NCBI RefSeq assembly: GCF_900105175.1
Contig: NZ_LT629771.1
Span: 7,212,622-7,276,621, forward strand
DNA length: 64,000 nt
Reading direction: 5' to 3'
Source of the DNA: Jiangella sp. DSM 45060
GTDB lineage: Bacteria > Actinomycetota > Actinomycetes > Jiangellales > Jiangellaceae
This document shows, piece by piece, positions 27,910-36,611 of the stretch. Position 1 is the stretch's first letter. Each line of letters begins with the position of its first letter. Both the position numbers and the translations under genes were made by a program. The notes under the pieces were generated by a model, which did not search any database, was not told the DNA's origin, and saw only the letters and a list, made by a program, of their open reading frames with translations.

Positions 27910-28865
27910 GATCGCTCCTTGGTGAGCCAGCGGATGACGGTCACGAGGCCGATCACGATGACCGCGAGGACGACGGCGAGGGCGGCGGCGCCGCCGATGT
28001 CGCCCTGGGTGAAGGCGAGCCGGTAGACGAGCAGGCCGGGCACGGTGGTCTGGTTCGCGGGCCCGCCGTTCGTCGTCACGTAGACGAGGTCGAAGCTGGC
28101 GAGCGCGGCGATGGTGGTGATCACGGCCGCGATGGAGACCTCGCCGCGCAGGCCGGGCAGCGTGACGGCGAAGAACTGGCGGACGGCGCCGGCGCCGTCG
28201 AGGACGGCGGCCTCGTAGAGCGACGGGTCGATCTTCTGCACGCCGCTCAGGAAGAGCATCATGCACAGCCCGCTCATCACCCAGGTGCCGATCAGCCCGA
28301 GCGCGAACAGGGCCACGCCGTAGTCGCCGAGCCAGGCCCGGGTGATCCCGCCGAGCCCGACGGCGGTGAGCGCCTCGTTGACGACGCCGTCGTCGCTGTA
28401 CAGCCAGCGCCAGGTGATGCCGACGGCCACCAGCGGCAGCACCTGCGGGAGGAAGAAGACGACGCGGAAGAACGCCATGCCCCGGCGGACGCGCCCGCTC
28501 AGCATCGCGGTGAGGAACAGCCCGAACGCCACGGGGATCATCGAGAAGAAGACCACCAGGACGAGGCTGTGCCCGACCGCGCCGTACAGAGCCGGGGTGT
28601 CGAAGATCTCCCGGTAGTTGTCCAGCCCGACCCAGCGCGGCGGCAGGATGCCGTTCCACTCGAAGAACGACAGCCGCGCCGTCGCGATGGTCGGCCAGAT
28701 CGCGAAGGCCAGGTAGACCACGGCCGCGGGCAGGATGTAGAGCCACCCGGACCACCGGCGTCGCGGAGCGGGCCCGCCGCGCCTCCGCCCCGCGGCGGGC
28801 GAGGCGGCGGCGCTGCGCTGGGCGAGCAACGTGCGGGGTTCAGCCATGGTAGGAGGACCAGACAC
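27906..28865 (-). CDS. Sugar ABC importer permease, MalF type
   Basis: 319 aa if started at GTG 28865, which has GGAGGG 8 nt upstream inside the lipoprotein gene; the alternative ATG 28847 gives 313 aa with no ribosome site. After an Arg-rich lead the first helix WLYILPAAVVYLAFAIWPTI begins. The EAA loop is DPSLYEAAVLDGAGAVRQFFAVTLPGLRGE. It overlaps the 3' end of the substrate-binding lipoprotein gene by 26 bp (or 8 bp), so translation is coupled. CUT1-class carbohydrate importer subunit. Confidence 0.87.
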   Translation of the reverse strand: MSGPPTMAEPRTLLAQRSAAASPAAGRRRGGPAPRRRWSGWLYILPAAVVYLAFAIWPTIATARLSFFEWNGILPPRWVGLDNYREIFDTPALYGAVGHSLVLVVFFSMIPVAFGLFLTAMLSGRVRRGMAFFRVVFFLPQVLPLVAVGITWRWLYSDDGVVNEALTAVGLGGITRAWLGDYGVALFALGLIGTWVMSGLCMMLFLSGVQKIDPSLYEAAVLDGAGAVRQFFAVTLPGLRGEVSIAAVITTIAALASFDLVYVTTNGGPANQTTVPGLLVYRLAFTQGDIGGAAALAVVLAVIVIGLVTVIRWLTKERS

Positions 28866-30159
28866 CTTGCAGGCCCTCCAGGAACTGCTCGGTCGTCGAC
28901 TGCTGGCTGATGAGGCCCTGGATGCCGGAGACCAGCTGGTCGAGCATGGCCGGCGCCGCGAAGTCGGCGAACGGCACGATGCCGTCGACCGCCACCACCT
29001 CGGAGAACCCGGTCGCGATGTCGGCCTTCAGGCCGGTCGCCTCGACGGTCGCGTCGACGTTGACGGGCATGAAGCCGCTCTCGACCTGCACCGGCGCGGC
29101 GTCGGCGGAGCCGAGGTAGTCGAGGAACGCGGCCGCGACGTCCGGGTGTTCGGTCTTCGCCGAGATCGAGTACGCGACGCTCGCGCCGGAGGCGACCAGC
29201 GGCGCGTCCGCCGTCGGGCCCGGCATGAGGAAGAAGCCCACGTTGTCGCCCAACTCCGCCTCGATCGCGGCGGCGGCCCAGTTGCCCGTGACGTGGTAGG
29301 CGGCGTCCCCGGCGGTGAACTCGCCGATGGCGTCGGCGTACCCGACCGCGTTCGACGACTCGGGGATGTAGCCCTCGGCGATCCAGTCGACCAGGGTGTC
29401 GGTGGCCTCCTCGGCCGCCGGCGTCTGGATGGTGGCGCCGTCGACGCCGTACACCCAGTCCTTGTAGTCCTGGATGTCGCCGAGGCGGTTGAGCAGCGCG
29501 CCCCACAGGTGCAGGCCGCCGACCTCGAGGGACGGGACGGTCAGCGGGTCGACGCCGCTCGCGGCCACCGCGGCGAGGTCGTCCTCGAACTCGTCCAGGG
29601 TGGCCGGCGGGCCGTCGACTCCGGCGGCCGTGACGAGGTCCTTGTTGTAGTAGACGCCGAGCACGGACAGCGCGCCGGGCACCGCGTAGAGGCCGCCCTC
29701 GCCGTACTGCTTCGCCTCGTCGTCGGAGGTCAGCACCTCCAGGCTGGACGGCGGGAAGCTCTCGTCCCACCCGTAGGCCTCGCTCCACGCCGTCAGGTCG
29801 AGGATCAGCCCGGCCGGGACGAGCGACCGCATGGCGCCGGGGTTGTACTGCGCGATGTCGGGCGGCGTCTCCGACGACATCGAGAGCTGCACCGACTTCA
29901 CGTAGTCGCTGAACGGCGTCTGCTGGGTCTCGATGGTGACGTTGGGGTGCAGCGCGGTGAAGCCGTCGACCAGCGCCTGCGTCGGCGGATCGTCGGTGTA
30001 GGCGAGCGTGAGCGTCACCGGATCGGAGGTGATCTCGGTGGAGACCTCGGTCGGGGCGGCGCCGGCGGGCGCGTCGGCCGAGTCGCTCCCGCACGACGTC
30101 AGGGCGAGTGCCGCCGCTCCGGCCGCGACCAGCGCAGCGGATCTCCGGGTGGTGAGCAT
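28840..30159 (-). CDS. Sugar ABC importer, substrate-binding lipoprotein
   Basis: 439 aa from ATG 30159 with AGAGGAG upstream. The signal peptide ends at lipobox ALTSCGSD (Cys23). It is an SBP family 1 (MalE-like) protein: PNVTIETQQTPFSDYVKSVQ, PPDIAQYNPG, LYAVPGALSVLGVYYNKDL, EFTAGDAAYHVTGNW. The downstream permease start is embedded in its final codons. Transcription probably begins at the ROK gene 44 bp upstream. Location opposite GH89/MurQ/amino-sugar kinase genes suggests that it captures GlcNAc- or MurNAc-containing saccharides. Confidence 0.9.
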   Translation of the reverse strand: MLTTRRSAALVAAGAAALALTSCGSDSADAPAGAAPTEVSTEITSDPVTLTLAYTDDPPTQALVDGFTALHPNVTIETQQTPFSDYVKSVQLSMSSETPPDIAQYNPGAMRSLVPAGLILDLTAWSEAYGWDESFPPSSLEVLTSDDEAKQYGEGGLYAVPGALSVLGVYYNKDLVTAAGVDGPPATLDEFEDDLAAVAASGVDPLTVPSLEVGGLHLWGALLNRLGDIQDYKDWVYGVDGATIQTPAAEEATDTLVDWIAEGYIPESSNAVGYADAIGEFTAGDAAYHVTGNWAAAAIEAELGDNVGFFLMPGPTADAPLVASGASVAYSISAKTEHPDVAAAFLDYLGSADAAPVQVESGFMPVNVDATVEATGLKADIATGFSEVVAVDGIVPFADFAAPAMLDQLVSGIQGLISQQSTTEQFLEGLQGVWSSYHG

Positions 30160-30203
30160 GTGCTGCTCCTCTCGTTGCTGTGACGCAGGACAGTGGGGCG
30201 GGG

Positions 30204-31439
30204 CTACTCCGAGAGCGCGCTCGGTGCGAGTCGCTCCGCCTCGACGATGGCGAGGGCGTGGTGGAGCGCCCCTTGGACGACGGCGTCGCCGCCGAGGGTG
30301 GAGAGCTCGATGGACGGCTGGTTGAGGGTCTCGCCCTCCAGCTCGGACCGGAGCGTGACGAGCAGTTCCTCGCCGCAGCGGGCCATCGGGCCGCCGATGA
30401 TCACCAGTTCGGGGTCGAGCAGCGCGCGGATCGCCGCGATGCCGCGGGCGAACCGCGCGGCCACGGTCCGCATGGCCTCGAGGGCGGGGGCCCGGCCGTC
30501 GCGCACGGCGGCGATGACGAGGTCCAGCCGCGTGTCGGCGGGCGCGGACGTGAGCGTCGCGAGCCACTCGTCGTCGCCGTGCCGGCCGGCCGCGTCCATC
30601 GCCAGCTGGGCCAGCGCCGCGCCGCCCACTGTCCGCTCGAACGGGCCGAGGACGTCGGCGCGGTCGGCCTCGCTCGGCCGCGACGTGGGGTCGAGGCGGA
30701 GGAAGCCGATGTCGCCGGAGTCGTTCGACGCGCCGCGGTACAGGGTGCCGTTGAGCATGAGGCCGGCGCCGACCCGTTCCCCCCATTCGACGAGGACCAG
30801 CGACGACGTCTCGTGCGGGGTGCCGCGCCACTGCTCGCCCTCGGTCGCCAGCTTGACGTCGTTGTCGACGTAGACCGGGCAGTCGAGCAGCTCCGCGACC
30901 GCCGACCGCAGCCCGTCGCCGTGCAGGTGCGCCATGCTCGAGCTCAGCACCACGGTGCCGGTGGCGACGTCGACGATGCCGGGGACGGCGATGCTGGCCG
31001 CCCAGACCCGCTCGCGCGGGAGCGACAGCTCGTCGAGCGCGGCGCCGATGCCGGCGCGGACCTGCTCGCGCACGGACGACGGCTCGGTGACCGGCAGGTC
31101 GCGCCGGTCCAGCAGCTCGCCGGCGAGGTCGGCCGTCGCGACGGTGACGACGTCGGGCGCGATGGCGATGCCGACGACGGCGGCCGCGTCGCCGCGGAAC
31201 ACGACCGACTGGGCGGGGCGCCCCGCGCGCGTCGCATGCGGCTCCGGGGCCCGGAACTCGGCCAGCCCGAGCTGCTCGAGACCGGCGATGGCGCGGGTGA
31301 CCGCCTGGCGGGAGAGGCCGGTGCGCTTCGCGATGGTCGAGACGCCCAGCGGGCTCGCGTCGCGCAGGACGGTCAGCACGGCGGCGGCGTTGATACCCCG
31401 CATGATCTGCGTGTCGACCGCGACGGTGTGCGTCGTCAC
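30204..31439 (-). CDS. ROK family transcriptional repressor
   Basis: 411 aa from GTG 31439, preceded by GGGAGG at 6 nt. The N-terminal winged helix (GVSTIAKRTGLSRQAVTRAIAGLEQ, about residues 31-55) is fused to a ROK sugar-kinase-like domain. The latter contains VGIAIAPD, VPGIVDVATGTV, a YVDNDVKLA segment and the ELVIIGGPMA tail. The zinc Cys cluster of true ROK kinases is not evident, so a regulatory rather than catalytic role is likely. It heads the importer operon and is divergent from the glycosidase operon, with a 73-bp shared control region. It probably represses both in the absence of a sugar ligand. Confidence 0.85.
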   Translation of the reverse strand: MTTHTVAVDTQIMRGINAAAVLTVLRDASPLGVSTIAKRTGLSRQAVTRAIAGLEQLGLAEFRAPEPHATRAGRPAQSVVFRGDAAAVVGIAIAPDVVTVATADLAGELLDRRDLPVTEPSSVREQVRAGIGAALDELSLPRERVWAASIAVPGIVDVATGTVVLSSSMAHLHGDGLRSAVAELLDCPVYVDNDVKLATEGEQWRGTPHETSSLVLVEWGERVGAGLMLNGTLYRGASNDSGDIGFLRLDPTSRPSEADRADVLGPFERTVGGAALAQLAMDAAGRHGDDEWLATLTSAPADTRLDLVIAAVRDGRAPALEAMRTVAARFARGIAAIRALLDPELVIIGGPMARCGEELLVTLRSELEGETLNQPSIELSTLGGDAVVQGALHHALAIVEAERLAPSALSE

Positions 31440-31512
31440 CGGTGCCTCCCTTTGTCAGTGCGCGTCACCGTACCATATAGTTGCGGGCCGTACGTAAATA
31501 TTTGGAGGCGTG
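31440..31512. promoter_or_regulatory. Shared divergent control region, ROK operon and GH89 operon
   Basis: Only 73 bp separate the two divergent starts. The part 31470-31505 is conspicuously AT-rich (for example ACCATATAG and GTAAATATTTGG) within GC-rich surroundings, with an imperfect symmetry between CCATATA and AAATATTTGG. Promoters for both operons and a ROK site must fall here; exact boxes are not assignable. Confidence 0.5.
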
Positions 31513-33666
31513 ATGAACGGTGCCCACGAAGCCGCCGTCCGCGAGCTCGCCGAGCGGGCGGCGGGCGCCGGGTTCGCCGGTCGGCTGGCGATCCGCTGGG
31601 ACCCGGGCCTCGGCCGCGGGTTCCGGCATCGCGTGCGCGACGGCCGCCTCGAACTGACGGCGAGCGACCCCGTCAGCGCGTGCGCCGGCCTGCACGATCA
31701 CCTGCGCCAGCAGCACGGAACCGCCGTCCACTGGCCCACCCGGACGCCCCTGGACGTCGCGCCGGTCGCCGAGACGCCCGAGCGCACCGTCCGCGCCCGC
31801 GTCCGCGACCAGTACATGCTGAACTTCTGCACGTTCAGCTACTCCACCGCGCACTGGTCGTGGCCGGACTGGGAGCGCGAGATCGACTGGATGGCGCTGC
31901 ACGGCGTCACCATGCCGCTGGCGCTGACCGGCCACGAGGCCGTGCTGGCCGACGTCTACCGCCGCTTCGGCTGCGATGACGAGACCATCCTGGGCTTCCT
32001 CGGCGAACCGCTCTACCTGCCGTTCCAGTACATGGGCTGCCGCGACGGCCACCGGGTCCAGCTCACCGCCGACGACCTCGAGCGGCGGGCTCGCCTCGGC
32101 CGGCGGATCATCGAGCGGATGCGCTCGCTGGGCATGACCCCGGTGCTGCCCGGCTTCACCGGGCACGTGCCCCAGAGCCTCGCGCCGGACGCGTCGCGGC
32201 CGCGCCGGTGGCAGGACAACACCACCTGGTTCCTCGACCCAGGCGACGCCCGGTTCGCCCGGCTGGCCGCCGAGGTGGTGCGCGTCCAGCAGGAGCGCTT
32301 CGGCGCCGTCACCCACATCGCGTCCGACCCGTTCATCGAGACCCCGCCGGCCGACGAGGACGACGACTTCCCCACGCGCGTGGCCGGGCAGCTGGTGCGC
32401 GGCTTCCGCGACGCCGAACCGGACGCCGTCTGGGTGCTGCAGGCCTGGCCGTTCGCGTACCAGGCGGACTACTGGACCCGCGAGCGGGTGCGGGCCTTCC
32501 TCGACGCCGTGCCGCACGACGCCCTGTACGTCCTCGACCTCTGGGCCGAGCACGCGCCGGTCTGGCCGCGGCAGGACGGCTTCGCCGGCCGGACCTGGCA
32601 GTGGTGCGGGCTGCTCAACTTCGGCGGGCGCAGCGACGCGGTCGCCGACCTCCCCCGGGCCCGCGACCAGTTCGAGGCGGCGCTCGCCTCGCCCCGTCCG
32701 CCCGCCGGTCTCGGCCTGACGATGGAGTCGATCCACCACAACGGCGTGTTCTTCGAGCTCCTCGCCGACCTCGCCTGGGGCGACCGGCCCGACCTCGACG
32801 CGTGGGGCCGCCGCTTCGCCGCCGATCGCTACGGCCGCCGCGACGACCGGCTGGAGGACGCGTGGTCCGGACTGCTCGCCACCATCTACGACGCACGCGG
32901 CCGGCCGATCTTCCCGGAGACCTTCCACGGGGTGCTCATGCGGCGCCCGACCCTCGCCTGGATCGACGACCCCGCCGCACTGCGCCGCGACGTCGAGTCG
33001 CAGCGCTGGTTCGACGCGGACCGGTTCGCGCGGTCGTGGCGGCTGCTGGTCGACGTGCTCGACGACGACCCCGCGCTCGCCGCCGGTCCGCTCGGTCTCG
33101 ACCTCGTGGAGCTCGCGCAGGCCGCCTGTTCGCGGATCGCCGACGAGCTCGTCGTCCGCATCGCCGAGCAGCCCGACCCGGCCCGGCGGCGGTCGTTCGC
33201 CGAACGGTTGAGCGCGGAGCTCGACGGGTTCGACGAGCTGTTCGCGACCCGCGCGGAGTCCCGGCTGGACACCTGGGAGGACGCCGCCGCCCGCGCTGCC
33301 GCCGACGGCGTCGACCCGGCCGAGCTGGTCGGCTCCGCCCGGCGGCTCGTCACCAGTTGGAACGAGACGCCGCGGACCACGCTGGAGGACTACTCCGGAC
33401 GGCTGTGGCGCGGCCTGGTGGGCGGCCACTACAACCGGCGGCTCGCGGCCTGGGCCGCGGCCGTCGAGCTCGCCGGGACCGACCGGCCCCGCGCCGAGGC
33501 GCGGCTCGATCGCGACCTGGACGACCTGCACCGCCGGTTCGTCGACGGCGGCGTCGACGCGCCCGCCGTCCCGCTCGACCGGCTCGCCGCCATCAGCCGG
33601 CGGGCTGTCAGCGCCTTCACCGACATCATCGCCCCGCCCCCGGCCGAGAGGACCCCGCACCCATGA
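31513..33666 (+). CDS. Alpha-N-acetylglucosaminidase (GH89, NAGLU-like)
   Basis: 717 aa from ATG 31513 (GGAGG just upstream). The N-terminal domain is followed by the signature RVRDQYMLNFCTFSYSTAHW and EREIDWMALHGVTMPLALTG, then PGFTGHVPQSL, SDPFIETPP and LQAWPF, all conserved in GH89. The LGLTMESIHHNGVFFELLADL block supplies a catalytic Glu. No signal peptide is present, so hydrolysis is intracellular after import, releasing GlcNAc from alpha-linked termini (as in heparan-type or mucin glycans). Its stop overlaps murQ (ATGA). It is transcribed divergently from the ROK/ABC operon. Confidence 0.9.
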   Translation: MNGAHEAAVRELAERAAGAGFAGRLAIRWDPGLGRGFRHRVRDGRLELTASDPVSACAGLHDHLRQQHGTAVHWPTRTPLDVAPVAETPERTVRARVRDQYMLNFCTFSYSTAHWSWPDWEREIDWMALHGVTMPLALTGHEAVLADVYRRFGCDDETILGFLGEPLYLPFQYMGCRDGHRVQLTADDLERRARLGRRIIERMRSLGMTPVLPGFTGHVPQSLAPDASRPRRWQDNTTWFLDPGDARFARLAAEVVRVQQERFGAVTHIASDPFIETPPADEDDDFPTRVAGQLVRGFRDAEPDAVWVLQAWPFAYQADYWTRERVRAFLDAVPHDALYVLDLWAEHAPVWPRQDGFAGRTWQWCGLLNFGGRSDAVADLPRARDQFEAALASPRPPAGLGLTMESIHHNGVFFELLADLAWGDRPDLDAWGRRFAADRYGRRDDRLEDAWSGLLATIYDARGRPIFPETFHGVLMRRPTLAWIDDPAALRRDVESQRWFDADRFARSWRLLVDVLDDDPALAAGPLGLDLVELAQAACSRIADELVVRIAEQPDPARRRSFAERLSAELDGFDELFATRAESRLDTWEDAAARAAADGVDPAELVGSARRLVTSWNETPRTTLEDYSGRLWRGLVGGHYNRRLAAWAAAVELAGTDRPRAEARLDRDLDDLHRRFVDGGVDAPAVPLDRLAAISRRAVSAFTDIIAPPPAERTPHP

Positions 33667-34550
33667 CCACCCGACCGACCGAGGCGCGCAACCCGGCGAC
33701 GCTGGACCTCGACACGCTGCCGACGCGAGAGGCGCTCGCGCGCATCGTGGACGAGGACGCCGCCGCCGTCGAGGCGGTGCGCGCGGCGCTGCCGGCGATC
33801 GCCGCGGCGGTGGAGCTCGCCGACGCCCGGCTCGCCGCGGGCGGGCGGCTGCACTACGTCGGCGCCGGAGCGTCGGGCCGGTTGGCCGTCCTCGACGCGA
33901 CCGAGCTCACCCCGACCTTCGGCGTGGACCGCTCACTCGTCACCGCTCACTTCCCGGGCGGCGCGGCGGCGCTCGTCGACTCCGCTCTGGACTTCGAGGA
34001 CTCCGGTGACCTCGGCGCCGCGGACGTCCGGGACGTGACCGGCGCCGACCTCGTGCTGGGCATCACGGCCTCCGGTGCGACGCGGTACGTCGCCGCGGCG
34101 CTGGGCGAGGCGCGCCGGCGGGGAGCGTCGACCGTCCTCATCAGCTGCTCCCCGGACCCGGTGATCGAGGCCGGCCACGTCATCGTGCTGGACACCGGCC
34201 CGGAGGCGCTCACCGGATCGACCCGGCTGAAGGCCGGCACGGCGACCAAGGTGGCGCTGAACGCGTTCTCGACCGCTCTCATGGCCCGCCGCGGCCGGGT
34301 GTACTCGAACCTGATGATCGGCATGTCCGTCACCAACGAGAAGCTCCGCGAGCGTGCCGTCGCGGTCGTCCGTGCGGCGACCGGCCGCGACGAGGCGGCC
34401 GCGCGGGCGGCATTGAGCGACGCCGGGGGAGACATCGAGGTCGCCCTCGTCGCGCTGCTCTCCGGCGCCGGCGCCGAGGACGCGCGCACGGTGCTGGCCG
34501 AGGCCGGTTCGGTGCGGGCCGCCGTCGCGCGGTTCGAGGGTCGCGCGTGA
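33663..34550 (+). CDS. murQ: N-acetylmuramic acid 6-phosphate etherase
   Basis: 295 aa; ATG in a 4-bp overlap with the GH89 gene. Diagnostic blocks are TEARNPATLDLDTL at the N-terminus, the SIS-domain motif HYVGAGASGRLAVLDATELTPTFG, and the catalytic-region LTGSTRLKAGTATKVALN, with NLMIGMSVTNEKLR. It cleaves the lactyl ether of MurNAc-6-phosphate to GlcNAc-6-phosphate and D-lactate in the cytoplasm. It overlaps the amino-sugar kinase downstream, which would supply its phosphorylated substrate since no PTS gene is present here. Confidence 0.94.
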   Translation: MTTRPTEARNPATLDLDTLPTREALARIVDEDAAAVEAVRAALPAIAAAVELADARLAAGGRLHYVGAGASGRLAVLDATELTPTFGVDRSLVTAHFPGGAAALVDSALDFEDSGDLGAADVRDVTGADLVLGITASGATRYVAAALGEARRRGASTVLISCSPDPVIEAGHVIVLDTGPEALTGSTRLKAGTATKVALNAFSTALMARRGRVYSNLMIGMSVTNEKLRERAVAVVRAATGRDEAAARAALSDAGGDIEVALVALLSGAGAEDARTVLAEAGSVRAAVARFEGRA

Positions 34551-35494
34551 GCGCTCGGGCCGGCGTCGACGTCGGAGGCAGCGGCGTCCGGGCAGTGGTG
34601 GAGTTCGCCACGGGACGACGCCGGGTGCGGCTGACCCGCCCGACCCATCGCCGCGCCACCATCGACGGCGCGAGCGTCGTCGAGGCGGCCGTCGAGGCCG
34701 TGACACAGGCGGCCGACGCGGAACACCCGCCGCGGCTCGACGCCGTCTGCGTCGGGACGACCGGCCTGCCGGGGCTGATCGAGGACCCCGCCGCGATCGC
34801 CGCGGCGTTGCGGGACCGGCTCGGCGCCCGCCGGGTGATGGTGGCCGGTGACGCGCTCACGACGCACCTGGGCGCCCTCGGCGGCCGTCCCGGCGTGGTC
34901 GTGGCGGCCGGGACCGGCGTCATCGCGCTCGGCACCGACCTCGGCCCGGTCTGGAACCGCACCGACGGCTGGGGCCACCTGCTCGGCGACGAGGGCGGCG
35001 GCGCCTGGATCGGCCGCCGGGGGCTCGCCGCCGCCCTTCGGCACCTCGACGGACGCGCCGGCGGGTCGGCGCCGCTCGCCGCGGCGGTGGCCACGCGGTA
35101 CGGCGAGCCGGCGGGTCTGCTGGGCCGCGTGTACAACGGCGACTCGCCGTCGTTCGAGCTGGCGGCGTTCGCCCCGGCGGTGGCCGAGGCCGCCCACGGC
35201 GGAGACCCGGTCGCGAGCGGCATCTGGCGCGACGCCGGGGAGCGCCTCGCCGAGTCGGCCGTCGCGGCCGCCGCCGGGCTGGAGCCGCTCTTCTCGTGGG
35301 GCGGTGGCCTGTTCCGGACCGGCAACCTGCTCGAGGACCCGTTCCGCCACGCCGTCCTGACCCGCGTCCCCGCCGCGCGCATCGTCGCACCCGACGGCGA
35401 CGGCGCCGACGGTGCGCTCCGGCTGCTCGACCACCCGCCGGTCACCCGGCACGCGGGCCCGTTCCTGCACGCCTCCGGCTTCGACGACGCCTGA
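34547..35494 (+). CDS. BadF/BcrA-type ATPase, probable GlcNAc/MurNAc kinase
   Basis: 315 aa from GTG 34547 (GTGA overlap with murQ). The ASKHA fold shows AGVDVGGSGVRAVV at the N-terminus, DALTTHLGAL, VVVAAGTGVIALG, GWGHLLGDEGGGAWIG and FSWGGGLF. These match the eukaryote-like N-acetylglucosamine kinase/MurK group within BadF/BadG/BcrA/BcrD ATPases. It probably phosphorylates GlcNAc and/or MurNAc imported by the divergent ABC system and delivers MurNAc-6-P to MurQ. The translational overlap of GH89-murQ-kinase gives a compact degradation module. Confidence 0.82.
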   Translation: MSARAGVDVGGSGVRAVVEFATGRRRVRLTRPTHRRATIDGASVVEAAVEAVTQAADAEHPPRLDAVCVGTTGLPGLIEDPAAIAAALRDRLGARRVMVAGDALTTHLGALGGRPGVVVAAGTGVIALGTDLGPVWNRTDGWGHLLGDEGGGAWIGRRGLAAALRHLDGRAGGSAPLAAAVATRYGEPAGLLGRVYNGDSPSFELAAFAPAVAEAAHGGDPVASGIWRDAGERLAESAVAAAAGLEPLFSWGGGLFRTGNLLEDPFRHAVLTRVPAARIVAPDGDGADGALRLLDHPPVTRHAGPFLHASGFDDA

Positions 35495-35510
35495 CGTAGC
35501 GTCGGTCGCG

Positions 35511-36083
35511 ATGATCGACCAGAACTGGGTGGTGCTGAGCGCGGCGCTCGGCCTCATCGGCGGCCTCCGCTACGCCGTCGCGACGATGCGGGGGCGAGCC
35601 AGTCCCAACCGGGTCACCTGGGTGCTCTGGGCAGCGGCGCCGCTGATCGCCTTCTCCGCCCAGCTCGACGCGGGGGTCGGCCTGCCGGCGGTACTGACGC
35701 TCGCCGCGGGCGTCGGGCCGCTCATCGTCCTGACGGCGTCGTTCGCCGGCCGGCACGGCAGCGCCACGATCACGCCGTTCGACCTCGCCTGCGGCGCGGT
35801 CTCGGTGATCGCGCTGCTCGTCTGGATCGGGCTCGGCAGCGCGTCGTGGGCCGTGGTCGTGGCGGTGGCCGCCGACGCGGCGGCCGCCACCCCGACCGTC
35901 CGGAAGGCGTGGCGGGAGCCGCATACGGAGAACGCGCTCTTCTACGTGCTCGTCGGTCTCGGCGCCACCGTGACGCTGCTGACCATCACCGACCCGGCCC
36001 CGGCCTCCTGGCTGTTCGCCGCCTACATGCTGGCCCTCAGCCTCACCCTGACGGCCGTCATCGCCGGCCGCTCAGCCCCGTAG
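35511..36083 (+). CDS. Multi-pass membrane protein of unknown function
   Basis: 190 aa with about five to six hydrophobic segments (LSAALGLIGGLRYAV, VLWAAAPLIAFSAQL, GVSVIALLVW-like region and others). The central RGRASPNRVTWVLWA and TPTVRKAWREPHTEN loops resemble small actinobacterial membrane proteins of no known role. It starts 16 bp after the kinase stop; TAGCGT at 35497-35502, 8 nt before the ATG, could be a -10 box giving a leaderless message. Ends overlap the convergent GNAT gene by 12 bp. Confidence 0.75.
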   Translation: MIDQNWVVLSAALGLIGGLRYAVATMRGRASPNRVTWVLWAAAPLIAFSAQLDAGVGLPAVLTLAAGVGPLIVLTASFAGRHGSATITPFDLACGAVSVIALLVWIGLGSASWAVVVAVAADAAAATPTVRKAWREPHTENALFYVLVGLGATVTLLTITDPAPASWLFAAYMLALSLTLTAVIAGRSAP

Positions 36084-36599
36084 CTCGCCCTCGAGCACGC
36101 TCATCAGCACCATGTCGTGCCAGCGGCCGTGGCGGCGCAGGGTGTCGCGGGCGCGGCCCTCCTCGACGAACCCGAGCTTCTGGTAGACGCGGATGGCCGC
36201 CGCGTTCTCGTCGGCCACCCACAGCTGGATGCGGTGCAGGCGCATGGCGTCGAAGCCGTAGCGGCAGATGAGGCGGCCCGCCTCGGTGCCGTAGCCGCGG
36301 CCCCAGCAGTCCTTCTCGCCGATGTAGAGGTCGAGCTCGGCGCCGCCGGTCTCGGGTTCGGCGCCGGTGAGCGCCACCACCCCGGTCAGCCGGCCGCCGT
36401 CGAGGGTCTCGATGCCGAGGACGACGCGCTCGTAGGAGTTCTTCGGCCGTTCGCCGTACTCGCCGGCGAAGCGTTCCGCGCTGACCGGGTAGCCGTGCGC
36501 GAACCACTGCATGACCTCGGGGTCGTGGTTCCAGCGGTGGTGCGCCGCCGCGTCGGAGGGCTCCAGCGGGCGTAGCAGTACGAGGTCTCCGGTCAGCAC
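36072..36599 (-). CDS. GNAT family N-acetyltransferase
   Basis: 175 aa from GTG 36599. It is a RimJ/RimL-like acetyltransferase: LLRPLEPSDAAAHHRWNHDPEVM at the start, the acetyl-CoA P-loop region CWGRGYGTEAGRLICRYGF, and LHRIQLWVADENAAAIRVYQKLGFVEEGR. It modifies an amine of a protein or small molecule. It lies 12 bp behind the phosphotransferase-fold gene and is co-directional with the sigma factor upstream, probably one operon. Confidence 0.88.
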   Translation of the reverse strand: MLTGDLVLLRPLEPSDAAAHHRWNHDPEVMQWFAHGYPVSAERFAGEYGERPKNSYERVVLGIETLDGGRLTGVVALTGAEPETGGAELDLYIGEKDCWGRGYGTEAGRLICRYGFDAMRLHRIQLWVADENAAAIRVYQKLGFVEEGRARDTLRRHGRWHDMVLMSVLEGELRG

Positions 36600-36611
36600 C
36601 CGATCACCCCA

